DNA of 64,000 nt from Methyloceanibacter superfactus (GTDB taxonomy: Bacteria; Pseudomonadota; Alphaproteobacteria; Rhizobiales; Methyloligellaceae): positions 1 to 64,000 of the forward strand of contig NZ_LPWF01000028.1 of assembly GCF_001723305.1 (NCBI RefSeq). Direction: 5' to 3'. The notes beneath the pieces are model-generated. The model saw only the letters and a list, made by a program, of their open reading frames with translations. It was not told where the DNA came from and ran no database searches. The position numbers and the translations under genes were made by a program. Shown here piece by piece: positions 55,112-64,000 of this stretch. Each line of letters starts with the position of its first letter. Position 1 is the first letter of the stretch.

Positions 55112-55593
55112 TGGGACTTTGCTTCACCATCCGGATCGGTAAGACGGACGGTCCAGTCCCGCTCCTCGCCGGTATCAACTTCGAAGAATCCGGTACGTTT
55201 GTGGCCACGCTTTTCACAGTCAGCGGTGTCTCGGATGGTGAAGGATTTGTCGTCGGTGCACATGAAGAGCCTGCCGGCCCATTCGCCGCCGCGATCGTAG
55301 TCGACCGCGTGGATGTAGTAGAAGCGGCCAATCAGCACGCCCTTAAGCAGGGTCTCGCACGTATGGGAGGCGATGTTCCACCACCCCTCGCTGGCCCAGC
55401 CTTCCATGTCCTTGTAGCCGATCGACACGCCGACGCGGCTCGCGGTGGTGTTGCACAACTTGAGATCGGCATGCGCGGGCGTGGCGCCGAGCCACATGGC
55501 CAGGCCGAACAGCAGGGGTCCGCAGAGCCGGAGCAGCGAGCGCCCGGGAGCAGTCCTGGGCGGCGTCGCCAATTCGTGGGTTGAAGTCACCAT
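55108..55593 (-). CDS. DUF1036 secreted protein
   Basis: A 161-residue protein with a signal peptide (RLCGPLLFGLAMWLGATPAH). The mature domain has the DUF1036 blocks LKLCNTTASRVGVSIGYKDM, EGWWNIASHTCETLLKGVLI, RFYYIHAVDYDRGGEWAGRL and FEVDTGEERDWTVRLTDP. Its function is unknown, but its gene is commonly upstream of pyruvate kinase in Rhizobiales. The ATGA overlap with pyk indicates translational coupling. Confidence 0.9.
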   Translation of the reverse strand: MVTSTHELATPPRTAPGRSLLRLCGPLLFGLAMWLGATPAHADLKLCNTTASRVGVSIGYKDMEGWASEGWWNIASHTCETLLKGVLIGRFYYIHAVDYDRGGEWAGRLFMCTDDKSFTIRDTADCEKRGHKRTGFFEVDTGEERDWTVRLTDPDGEAKSQ

Positions 55594-55815
55594 CAGTCTC
55601 TCAAGTCTGAAATTCGGTTAACGAACTCCGAAAGGTAGCATCGAATTGGTTGCATTTCTCTGACCGGCCGGAGTCGATTATAAAGCCTGTTGGGCTTCGT
55701 CAATCACCGCGGAAAATCGTGGGTAAATGCGTCGCAACGTGGGCTTTTTAGCGTTACTTGTTGCCGCGGTGCGGGGCGGAAGCAGTTGGAAAAGTGCGAC
55801 GATGATCGCGGGGAG

Positions 55816-56898
55816 TTGAGCCTGGACACTCTTGTACAAGAAAAATCGGGCGAAAAGCCATACCGGAACATCGAAGGGGATCTGAGCCTCGGCCTTCTCA
55901 TCCTTTGCGATCATGCGGAAAACCGGATTCCTGAGGAATATGGGACACTTGGCCTCAGGCCGGAGGACCTTCACCGGCATATCGCCTTCGATCTCGGGGC
56001 CGCCGAGGTGGCGGCGCGGCTTGCCGAGGCGCTGGGCGCCCCCGCGGTACTCAGCCGCTTCTCCCGCCTCCTGATCGACCCGAATCGGGGGCCGGACGAT
56101 CCGACCCTCGTCATGCAACTGTCCGATGGGCTCGTGGTCCCCGGCAATGTGGGTTTGAGCCCTGGCGAGATCGAGGCGCGGATCGAGCGCTTCCACAGGC
56201 CCTATGATGAGGCCGTCGGCCGGGCGGTCGAGGCGGGCATCGCCGCTGGCAAGCCGCCGGTGATCGTCTCCATTCACAGCTTCACCCAAGCCTGGAAGGG
56301 CGTGCCGCGGCCCTGGGCCGCCTCGGTGCTGTGGGACAAGGACCCGCGCTTCGCGCTGCCTCTGCTCGATGCCTTGCGGACCATTCCCGATGTGGAGGTG
56401 GGTGACAACGTGCCGTATTCCGGCCAGCTCAAGGGCGATACGCTGTACCGGCACGCCACGGAGCGCGGTCTGGCGCATGCGCTGATCGAGCTGCGCCAGG
56501 ATCTGATCTTCGGGGCAGAGGGCCAGGCCGAATGGGCCGGACATCTCGCCCGGGTCTTGCCGATGGCGCTCAGCGCCGGCGAACGGCTTCACGAGATCGA
56601 GTATCACGGCTCCAACACCGGCGCATCGATGCAGCGAAGGGATGCGGACATCATGGATGACAAGACGAGGACGGAACTCGAAGCCGCGGCTTTCCGGCGG
56701 CTCGTCGAGCATTTGCGCGAGCGCACCGACGTACAGAATATCGATCTGATGGAGCTCGCCGGCTTCTGCCGCAACTGCCTGTCGACCTGGTATCTCGAGG
56801 CGGCCGACGAACGCGGTATCGCGCTCGGCAAGGACGCTGCGAGGGAGATGGTCTACGGCATGCCGTATGACGAATGGAAAGCGAAGTACCAGACCTAG
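55816..56898 (+). CDS. N-formylglutamate amidohydrolase domain joined in frame to DUF1244
   Basis: Residues about 30-270 are an N-formylglutamate amidohydrolase domain (GLLILCDHAENRIPEEYGTL, AAEVAARLAEALGAPAVLSR, RLLIDPNRGPDDPTLVMQLS, VIVSIHSFTQAWKGVPRPW, PYSGQLKGDTLYRHATERGL). Starting at MDDKTRTELEAAAFRRLVEH (ATG at 56652), the rest is a complete DUF1244 domain: MELAGFCRNCLSTWYLEAAD, KDAAREMVYGMPYDEWKAKY. The two are normally separate neighbouring genes. A natural fusion or an indel removing a stop near 56640 can both explain it. The start is uncertain; TTG at 55816 is used because upstream sequence does not look coding. Confidence 0.72.
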   Translation: MSLDTLVQEKSGEKPYRNIEGDLSLGLLILCDHAENRIPEEYGTLGLRPEDLHRHIAFDLGAAEVAARLAEALGAPAVLSRFSRLLIDPNRGPDDPTLVMQLSDGLVVPGNVGLSPGEIEARIERFHRPYDEAVGRAVEAGIAAGKPPVIVSIHSFTQAWKGVPRPWAASVLWDKDPRFALPLLDALRTIPDVEVGDNVPYSGQLKGDTLYRHATERGLAHALIELRQDLIFGAEGQAEWAGHLARVLPMALSAGERLHEIEYHGSNTGASMQRRDADIMDDKTRTELEAAAFRRLVEHLRERTDVQNIDLMELAGFCRNCLSTWYLEAADERGIALGKDAAREMVYGMPYDEWKAKYQT

Positions 56899-57107
56899 CG
56901 GTCGTGAGACGTATGTCAGGCAGGCGTAAAAAACTGCAATAAATCATTATCTTACTGGTTTCCTGCGCCATTCTGGGTGCCGTCGCGGGTCACGCATGCC
57001 GGGGCTCTGGATAACCGGGAAAAGCGCCGCTGCCAGCTTGCTGCGGTCGGCGATCGGGACCACTCTCGCCTTTCATCGAATCATCACAAACGTGCGAGGG
57101 GCCTAAC

Positions 57108-57383
57108 GTGTCGCTACAGTCATCAGCCAAAGATCAGCTTCGTACCATCGTGGCCCGCATCGAGCGGCTGGAGGAGGAGAAGGCGGCGCTCTCCGTGGAT
57201 TTGCGCGAGGTCTACGCTGAGGCCAAAGGCAACGGCTTCGATGTCAAGGCGCTGCGCACGGTGATCCGCTTGCGCAAGTTGGACGAGACCAAGCGGCGCG
57301 AGGAAGAGTTGATCCTCGACACATATCTCCATGCGCTCGGCATGACGCAGGCCGACGCCGATGCGGAGTCCGAGGCGGCCTAG
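57108..57383 (+). CDS. gapR: GapR-type nucleoid-associated protein (DUF2312)
   Basis: A 91-residue helical protein of the DUF2312 family. In Caulobacter GapR binds AT-rich, overtwisted DNA and helps replication and chromosome organisation. The sequence [60 protein letters not shown] and [15 protein letters not shown] matches the family along its whole length. Start GTG at 57108. The mgtC-like gene begins 3 bp after its stop. Confidence 0.95.
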   Translation: MSLQSSAKDQLRTIVARIERLEEEKAALSVDLREVYAEAKGNGFDVKALRTVIRLRKLDETKRREEELILDTYLHALGMTQADADAESEAA

Positions 57384-57386
57384 CCT

Positions 57387-57860
57387 TTGACTGAGAACCC
57401 GGCATCCTTCGACATCGTCGACATCGCACTGCGACTCGGGGCGGCCGTCGTCGTCGGCATGCTGATTGGACTCAACCGGGATCTCGCCGACAAGCCGATC
57501 GGCATGCGGACCCTGGGTCTCGTATCGCTCGGCGCGGCGATGGTGCCGATCTCAACGATCCACTTTCAGGGTCTCGCGGACAGCCCGGAATCGCTTGCGC
57601 GTGTGATCCAAGGTGTCATCCAGGGCATCATGGCCGGCATCGGCTTCATCGGCGCCGGCGTGATCCTGCGCGATTCCGAATCGCAAACGGTCAAAGGGCT
57701 GACCACCGCTGCCACCGTGTGGGTGACGGCCGCGCTCGGTATCGCCTGTGGCCTTGCGGCGTGGCAGATCGTCGGCCTGTCGCTGGTGCTGGCCGTGTTT
57801 CTGCTGATCGGGGTGGCGTGGATCGAGGACGCCTTCGAGAAGGCGCGGAAGGCCAAGTAG
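57387..57860 (+). CDS. MgtC/SapB family inner-membrane protein
   Basis: A 157-residue membrane protein with four to five hydrophobic segments. Family blocks: IALRLGAAVVVGMLIGLNRD, GMRTLGLVSLGAAMVPISTI, QGVIQGIMAGIGFIGAGVIL and VKGLTTAATVWVTAALGIAC. MgtC proteins matter for growth in low magnesium and act on membrane ATPase in some bacteria; this short form lacks the C-terminal domain of true MgtC. Start TTG at 57387, directly after gapR, so probably cotranscribed. Confidence 0.9.
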   Translation: MTENPASFDIVDIALRLGAAVVVGMLIGLNRDLADKPIGMRTLGLVSLGAAMVPISTIHFQGLADSPESLARVIQGVIQGIMAGIGFIGAGVILRDSESQTVKGLTTAATVWVTAALGIACGLAAWQIVGLSLVLAVFLLIGVAWIEDAFEKARKAK

Positions 57861-57878
57861 CGGCGCCAGGTCTCTCGC

Positions 57879-59126
57879 TTAGCGCCGGGCGAGGCGGGTG
57901 GGAGCAGGCGCTTCCAGCTCGGCGTACAGGCTCTTCACCGCATCACCGGAGAATTTCTGGGCGCTTGCCAGGCCGCGATAGCCTGAGGTGCTGCGCAGCG
58001 TGAACGCCGTCGGCCGGTCCATATCGTCGAACAGATAATCAAGGTTGCCCTGCTCGGGATGGACGAGGGGGGCGATCTCGCGATTGTTCGCAATCGAGGT
58101 GTCCGTCATCAGGCTCGCGGTCTCGAAGGGCACGTAGCTCAGCTCGTCGGGATGGTCGTCGTCGACGTCAGGCGCACCGACACTTGCGCGCTCTGGTAGG
58201 CCGGGATCTTGGCCTCATGCGCTTTCGGCAGAAGGCTCGGCGCTTGCGGGAAGGGGAAGCCACCGGCGTTGGCATAAGTGAAGCGCGGGGCTGCGGGAGG
58301 CTCGGCCTCGGGTGGGGCAAGGGCCATCGGGGCGGCGGGTTGGTTTGGCGTGTAAGAGGCAAGAATGGGCTGCGGTGTCTCGAGCGGCGATGTGGTGCGC
58401 GGCTTCGGCGTCGGCAGCGGGGTCGGCGTCGCCGAGGCGACCATGGTCTTGCTCACGAGGCCTTTAGCCAGCGCGAGCTGGTAGTCCTTCTTGGTGATGC
58501 GCCCGCCGTCCCGCGGCAGGTAATCGGTCTGCCCGTCGGGAAACAGCGCGGCAAGCTCGAGACGCGGGATGCGCGGCCACATGCGCACGCGGCCGGTATC
58601 GACATGGACAAACGGCAGACCCGAGGTGGGATAATAGCCGACGCCGCCGACTTCCTGCACCAGCGCCGAGTTGCGGAGTGTCTTCACCGGCACGTCGGGG
58701 AAATGAAGATCCGACGCCTTGCCCAGCATGTGCTGGCTCTTCCTGGCTTGGCCGCCGCCTGCTCTGCGCATCTTCTCGTTGGTGGCGGGGCTGCGATAGG
58801 CGGAGACGAGGTGAATGGGCTGCTTGGAACCGAGCGTCTCGTGGAGCGTCCAGATGAGATCGATGAGCTCGCGATCCATCTGGGTCTCTTTGTCGGCCCG
58901 CCAATCGCGCATGAAGTGGTTGAGCTTCTTGAGAGCCTCCTCGTCGAATCGACCGTTCCGCTTATAAGTGACGGTCAGGCTCTCTTTGGTGTGGATTTCG
59001 TAGAGGGAAAGGGTGCGGGTCTCGCCGGTGGCGCCGGCTTTGGGGGCCCATGGCCATGCCGACGGCCAAAAGCACGGCTCCTGCGCCAAGCATGGCGCGA
59101 CGTGCACTACTCCCCCGAATGCGCAT
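57879..59126 (-). CDS. DUF882 (peptidase M15 family, YcbK-like) murein endopeptidase, two frameshifts
   Basis: Predicted periplasmic peptidoglycan endopeptidase. The signal peptide (MRIRGSSARRAMLGAGAVLL, then AVGMAMGP) is in one frame, the catalytic domain in a second and the C-terminal tail in a third. The domain contains LVSAYRSPATNEKMRR, SQHMLGKASDLHFPDVPVKT (His and Asp of the zinc site) and GLPFVHVDTGRVRMW (final His). The frame changes near 59045 (leader into KAGATGETRTLSLYEIH) and near 58145, after which the tail runs FETASLMTDTSIANNREIAP to a stop at 57879. Corrected length about 415 residues, with a Pro-rich linker. Confidence 0.85.
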
Positions 59127-59416
59127 CCCCGACTTTCCGTAACTTCCCTCGCCGGCGTTCGCAGACCGGCTTTTTCCCCGTGACTTCAGGCCTTTAAGGG
59201 CCCGTCGCCCTCGGCCACCACCATTCCCGTCGTGACCGTTAAGCAACAGTATTCGGTAAATTGGGCGAAAAACAAGGCAAACACATTAACCTTGGCCCAG
59301 CAGTTCTGGGCATAGTTAACGCGCGCTGAGCGGCAGTTAGAGCCGGGGACACGCCACGGCCCGGCGCCCCGCTTGGTTAAGCGGGGCGGGGCCTAGTTTT
59401 CAAGGATTTCTGGAGC
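59127..59416. other. Intergenic region with a perfect GC hairpin
   Basis: No gene seen. A perfect hairpin CCCCGCTT/AAGCGGGG (59367-59374 and 59379-59386, loop GGTT) is followed on the plus strand by CGGGGCCTAGTTTTC. It lies just downstream of the minus-strand L,D-transpeptidase stop, so its T tract is on the strand opposite to both flanking genes. A terminator or a structured leader of the DUF882 gene are both possible. Confidence 0.4.
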
Positions 59417-61205
59417 TTAGAAGCTCGAGACGGCGTCCGAGATGGGATCGGACCGGCGGCGCGACGTGGGCGGCTGCGAGATTGACTGGGTCAGCAACTC
59501 ATCGTCGGCCGGTGTGGAAAACACCGAGCGGCCGTCGAACAGGGCGGCCGCCATGCGGCGATCGTGGCCATAGAGGTCCTGGAAGGTCGTGATCGAGCCG
59601 TCGTCGTTCACCCGCAAGGTGAAGTAGGTGATGTAGACCGGCACCTTGCGATGGAGCCCTACATGCTGGTCGTAGCCGGTATCCATCGCCGACATGACGC
59701 GGGCGTGGCTCCAGTTCTGGTCGTGCTTGAGGATGACCGCGGCAAACTCGCCGGGGTTCTGCACCCGCATGCAGCCATGGCTCTCGGCGCGCACTTGCTT
59801 GGCGAACAGATGCTTCTGCGGCGTGTCGTGCATGTAGACGTCGTGCTTGTTGGGGAACACGAACTTGACGTTGCCGAGAACGTTGCCGGGGCCCGGCGGC
59901 TGATAGAGGTGAAGGCTGCGGATATCGATCCTGTTCCAATCCAGTGAACCGGGATCGACTTCGCGTCCGCCGTATTTGATGCGGAGGTTGTGGCGCTGGA
60001 AGACCGAGGTGTTCCAGCCGCTGCCGCCGCTGAACCAGCCGCCGCCGGTCTGGCGCACATACGGCCTGATCTCACCGGTCTTGATGGAGTTCGGCACGTT
60101 CCAGAACGGGCCGAACACGACCGTCTGCATTTCGTTGGAGAATACCGGCGTCTGCGTGTTCGGCTTGCCGACAACCACACGCGTGCTGTGGATCGTCTCG
60201 TCGTCGCTGACGACCCGCAACGTGAATTCCGGGATGTTGACGGTGACGTAGAAGCTGCCCTGATCGTGGGGGAGCCAGCGCCAGCGCTCCATGTTGAGGA
60301 GGATGGCCTTGATCTGCGCCGGCGAACCCATGTGGCGCAGATGCGGCTGATTGAGGAGCCGGCGCGTGCCGGAGCCGACAACGCCGTCGGCGGCGGTGTG
60401 GTGCTCCACCTGGAATTTCTTCACGGCCGCGAGGACGTCCTCGTCGTACAGCTCCGGGTTCTGCCCTTCCGGCACATCAAGCCGGGTCCTGAGCAACGCG
60501 ACCTGGGGATCGGCGACGCCGAATTTGAGCAGCGGGCCGTTCGGAATCTTCACCGTGGCTTTTCCGCGTCGACCGGCTTGTCGCCGCCGCGAAGCTCGAT
60601 CAGCTTCTTGCGAAGCAGCTCAAACTGCGGCTGGTCGGGCTGGAAGCTGCGCAAATACGCCGCGGGATCGGAGCGGAAGGCGATCGACTCGATCACTTCC
60701 AAAGAATTGGGAAGCGCGAGCGTCGGGTCGAGATTGCGCGAGATGCGCGAGGGCGTGATCCTGCCGCCGCGGGCATCGTGCGCGTAGTCGAGAACCGCAT
60801 GGCTGATCTTGATCTCGGCATCGGCGAGCTGCTCCGTGGCGCTCGTGGAGTCGGCATCGAAGCCGGACAGGCTCGGCAGCTCATAGTCCGCGGCGCTCAA
60901 GCCGTAATCGTCGGCCCGCATGATCTCGGCGATCACGGCCTTGCCGCGATCGGTCAGGCCGTCGGCGTCCACCCAGAGAAGTTTTTGGTCGGGGATGGAG
61001 TAATACTCCACCAGGCGCCCTTCTCGTCCTTCTTCTGCTCGGTGGTGGCGGAGAATTTCTCCGAGAGCCGGTTCTGCACCGCCATGCGGATGGCCTCGGG
61101 CCTGGTAATCAGGGCTCCGGGCGCATCGGGCTCGGCGGCATAGGCCGGTGCGCTGAAAGAGGTGGCCAACAACAAGGTCAGCGCAAAACTGTGGATAGGC
61201 CTCAT
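59417..61205 (-). CDS. YcbB/LdtD-type L,D-transpeptidase, two frameshifts
   Basis: Forms 3-3 crosslinks in peptidoglycan. In order: a signal peptide (MRPIHSFALTLLLATSFSAP, then AYAAEPDA); the YcbB scaffold domain (KLLWVDADGLTDRGKAVIAE, MRADDYGLSAADYELPS); a peptidoglycan-binding domain (AVKKFQVEHHTAADGVVGSG); and the YkuD catalytic domain (NMERWRWLPHDQGSFYVTVN, FPNKHDVYMHDTPQKHLFAK, RAESHGCMRVQNPGEFAAVI with the nucleophilic Cys). The frame changes near 61005 and near 60551. The corrected length of about 595 residues fits LdtD. An Arg/Ser-rich C-terminal tail is unusual but in frame. Confidence 0.9.
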
Positions 61206-61390
61206 GGAATTCTTGCTCCCTCTGGCCGAATCAGCCGGTGTCGCGCCCGGACGGTAGTCCGGCCTTTCCTTTAATGGCCATAACGCGGCTCTGCTTAAAG
61301 GTTGCCGGACCCACTTTTCCTTCCCACTGTTGCATTCCTGCCGATCGCAGGTTTGCCCCCGGCTGACCGGTCGTCTCGATCAGCGTTTTG

Positions 61391-62899
<1,509 letters not shown>

Positions 62900-63185
62900 G
62901 ACGCAAAACTCACTAAAGTTACGCAAATACTAACGAGGCAGAGGCGCCCCCCACGGCAACAACTTCACCCTGAGCGGGCCCCTGCTGTGCCAAAACTGTG
63001 CAGTGGAAGGGTAAACATCTTCTTTAACTCGGTTCGATTTTGGTGAAGTCGTTGCCGCAGCGCCCTCCGAAACGCCCGTGCCGTGGGCAAAAATGCATGA
63101 GACAGCGTCAGTTTGGGCCTTGCGGCTGCGCGCGAGCCTTCCCACACTAGGCGTTGGCCACCGCTAACGAGGATTCCCCATACCG

Positions 63186-64000
63186 ATGCCGTCCATTCTT
63201 GCGACTCCGTTCCCGCGTCCCGTCTTCGCCGCCACGCATGCCGCCAAAACCAAGGCGAAGCATGACGACAAGCCGGAGCTTGGCGACCTGCCGGAATGGA
63301 ATCTCGGCGATCTCTACGACGCCCCCGAATCACCGGTGCTGAAAGCCGACCTCGACAAGGCGACGAAGGCCGCCGAAGCCATGCATGAGCGTTACGCCGG
63401 CAAGCTCGTGAGTCTTCTCGACGAAGGGCGGGGCGGCGCGGCGATGGCCCAGGCCTTGCGCGAGTTCGAGGCGCTGAACGACGTGATGGGCCGCATCGTC
63501 TCCTATGCCAGCCTGCTTTATGCGGCCGACACCGCCGACCCGCGGCGGCAGAAATTCTATGGCGACATCCAGGAGAAGATCACCGCCATCTCGTCCAAGC
63601 TCCTGTTCTTCCCGCTGGAGCTCAACCGGCTCGACGACGCCGCGCTCGAGAGCGCCATGTCGGGCTCGGAGCTCGGCCATTTTCGGCCGTGGATCGAAGA
63701 TCTGCGCAAAGAGAAACCGTATCAGCTCGAGGACAAGCTCGAGCAGCTGTTCCACGAGAAGGCGGTGACCTCGCGCGGCGCCTGGGACCGCCTGTTCAAC
63801 GAGACCATGACGTCTCTGCGGTTCAAGGTCGACGGCGAGAAGCTCAGTCTTGAGCCGACCCTGAACCTGCTCCTCGATCCGAACGAGAAGAAGCGCAAAG
63901 AGGCGGCGGAAGCCTTGGCCAAGGTGTTCAAGGACAATGTGCGGCTATTCACGCTGATCACCAACACGCTCGCCAAGGACAAGGAGATCTCCGACCGCTG
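63186..64000 (+). CDS. pepF: Oligoendopeptidase F (M3 family), N-terminal part
   Basis: Metallopeptidase cleaving oligopeptides. The open frame starts at ATG 63186 and is cut by the window end after 271 residues. It reads MPSILATPFPRPVFAATHAA, then LGDLPEWNLGDLYDAPESPV, SLLYAADTADPRRQKFYGDI, FFPLELNRLDDAALESAMSG and EDKLEQLFHEKAVTSRGAWD, the alpha-helical N-terminal half typical of the PepF clade. The HExxH zinc site lies beyond the window. The 286-bp gap to the divergent response regulator holds both promoters. Confidence 0.9.
   Translation, partial: MPSILATPFPRPVFAATHAAKTKAKHDDKPELGDLPEWNLGDLYDAPESPVLKADLDKATKAAEAMHERYAGKLVSLLDEGRGGAAMAQALREFEALNDVMGRIVSYASLLYAADTADPRRQKFYGDIQEKITAISSKLLFFPLELNRLDDAALESAMSGSELGHFRPWIEDLRKEKPYQLEDKLEQLFHEKAVTSRGAWDRLFNETMTSLRFKVDGEKLSLEPTLNLLLDPNEKKRKEAAEALAKVFKDNVRLFTLITNTLAKDKEISDR

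Overview
The window comes from an alphaproteobacterial chromosome, most likely of the order Hyphomicrobiales. The indications are high GC, a GapR (DUF2312) gene, cpdR beside an N-formylglutamate amidohydrolase gene and tRNA-Val, a LexA box of the GTTC-N7-GTTC type, DUF1036 upstream of pyruvate kinase, an imuA-imuB-dnaE2 mutagenesis cassette, and a dispersed palindromic repeat typical of this order. Genus cannot be fixed from the sequence alone; a methylotroph-like relative of Hyphomicrobium or Methyloceanibacter is only a guess.

Layout. 1-2.9 kb: SOS mutagenesis cassette (imuA, imuB, start of dnaE2; minus strand) behind a LexA box. 3-12 kb: an L,D-transpeptidase, a Flp pilin, a DUF1007/NicO nickel-cobalt pair, DJ-1/PfpI, 1-Cys peroxiredoxin, NUDIX, ferrochelatase, a lipoprotein, and a slipin/NfeD membrane pair. 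12-16.4 kb: glpD, an HpnP-like B12 radical SAM enzyme and kdsD. 16.6-24.4 kb: envelope genes (outer-membrane barrel, galU, galE, two MltB-type transglycosylases, an SGNH/DUF459 protein). 24.4-30.7 kb: glutamate synthase gltB-gltD. 31.2-33.2 kb: a bufferin-type copper-binding RiPP operon (bufA1-bufB-bufC). 33.4-37.7 kb: hsp20 with a heat-shock promoter, a lysophospholipase-like hydrolase, hisN, a candidate anti-Shine-Dalgarno sRNA, hutG-like and cpdR.

37.8-46.0 kb: an integrative element of about 8.1 kb inserted in the 3' end of tRNA-Val(GAC) and bounded by perfect 61-bp direct repeats. It carries a tyrosine integrase, a P-loop ATPase with a C-terminal winged helix, a single-chain type ISP/IIG restriction-modification enzyme with a small partner gene, a Rap1a/Tai-like secreted protein, and unusual repeat arrays, including a helically phased ACCCC series and candidate integrase arm sites near both ends.

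46-64 kb: an AsmA-like protein, an ArsR/SRPBCC/VOC cluster, ribosomal protein L36 (zinc-free type), a TPR protein, pyruvate kinase coupled to DUF1036, an N-formylglutamate amidohydrolase joined to DUF1244, gapR, MgtC, and a cell-wall group (DUF882 peptidase, YcbB-type L,D-transpeptidase) followed by a sigma-54 activator and the start of pepF.

A caution for all readers: about 20 single- or double-base indels break otherwise well-conserved genes throughout the host DNA, several in compensating pairs inside one gene. This pattern fits uncorrected sequencing or assembly errors better than gene decay, so I annotate these genes as full-length loci and mark where the frame changes.
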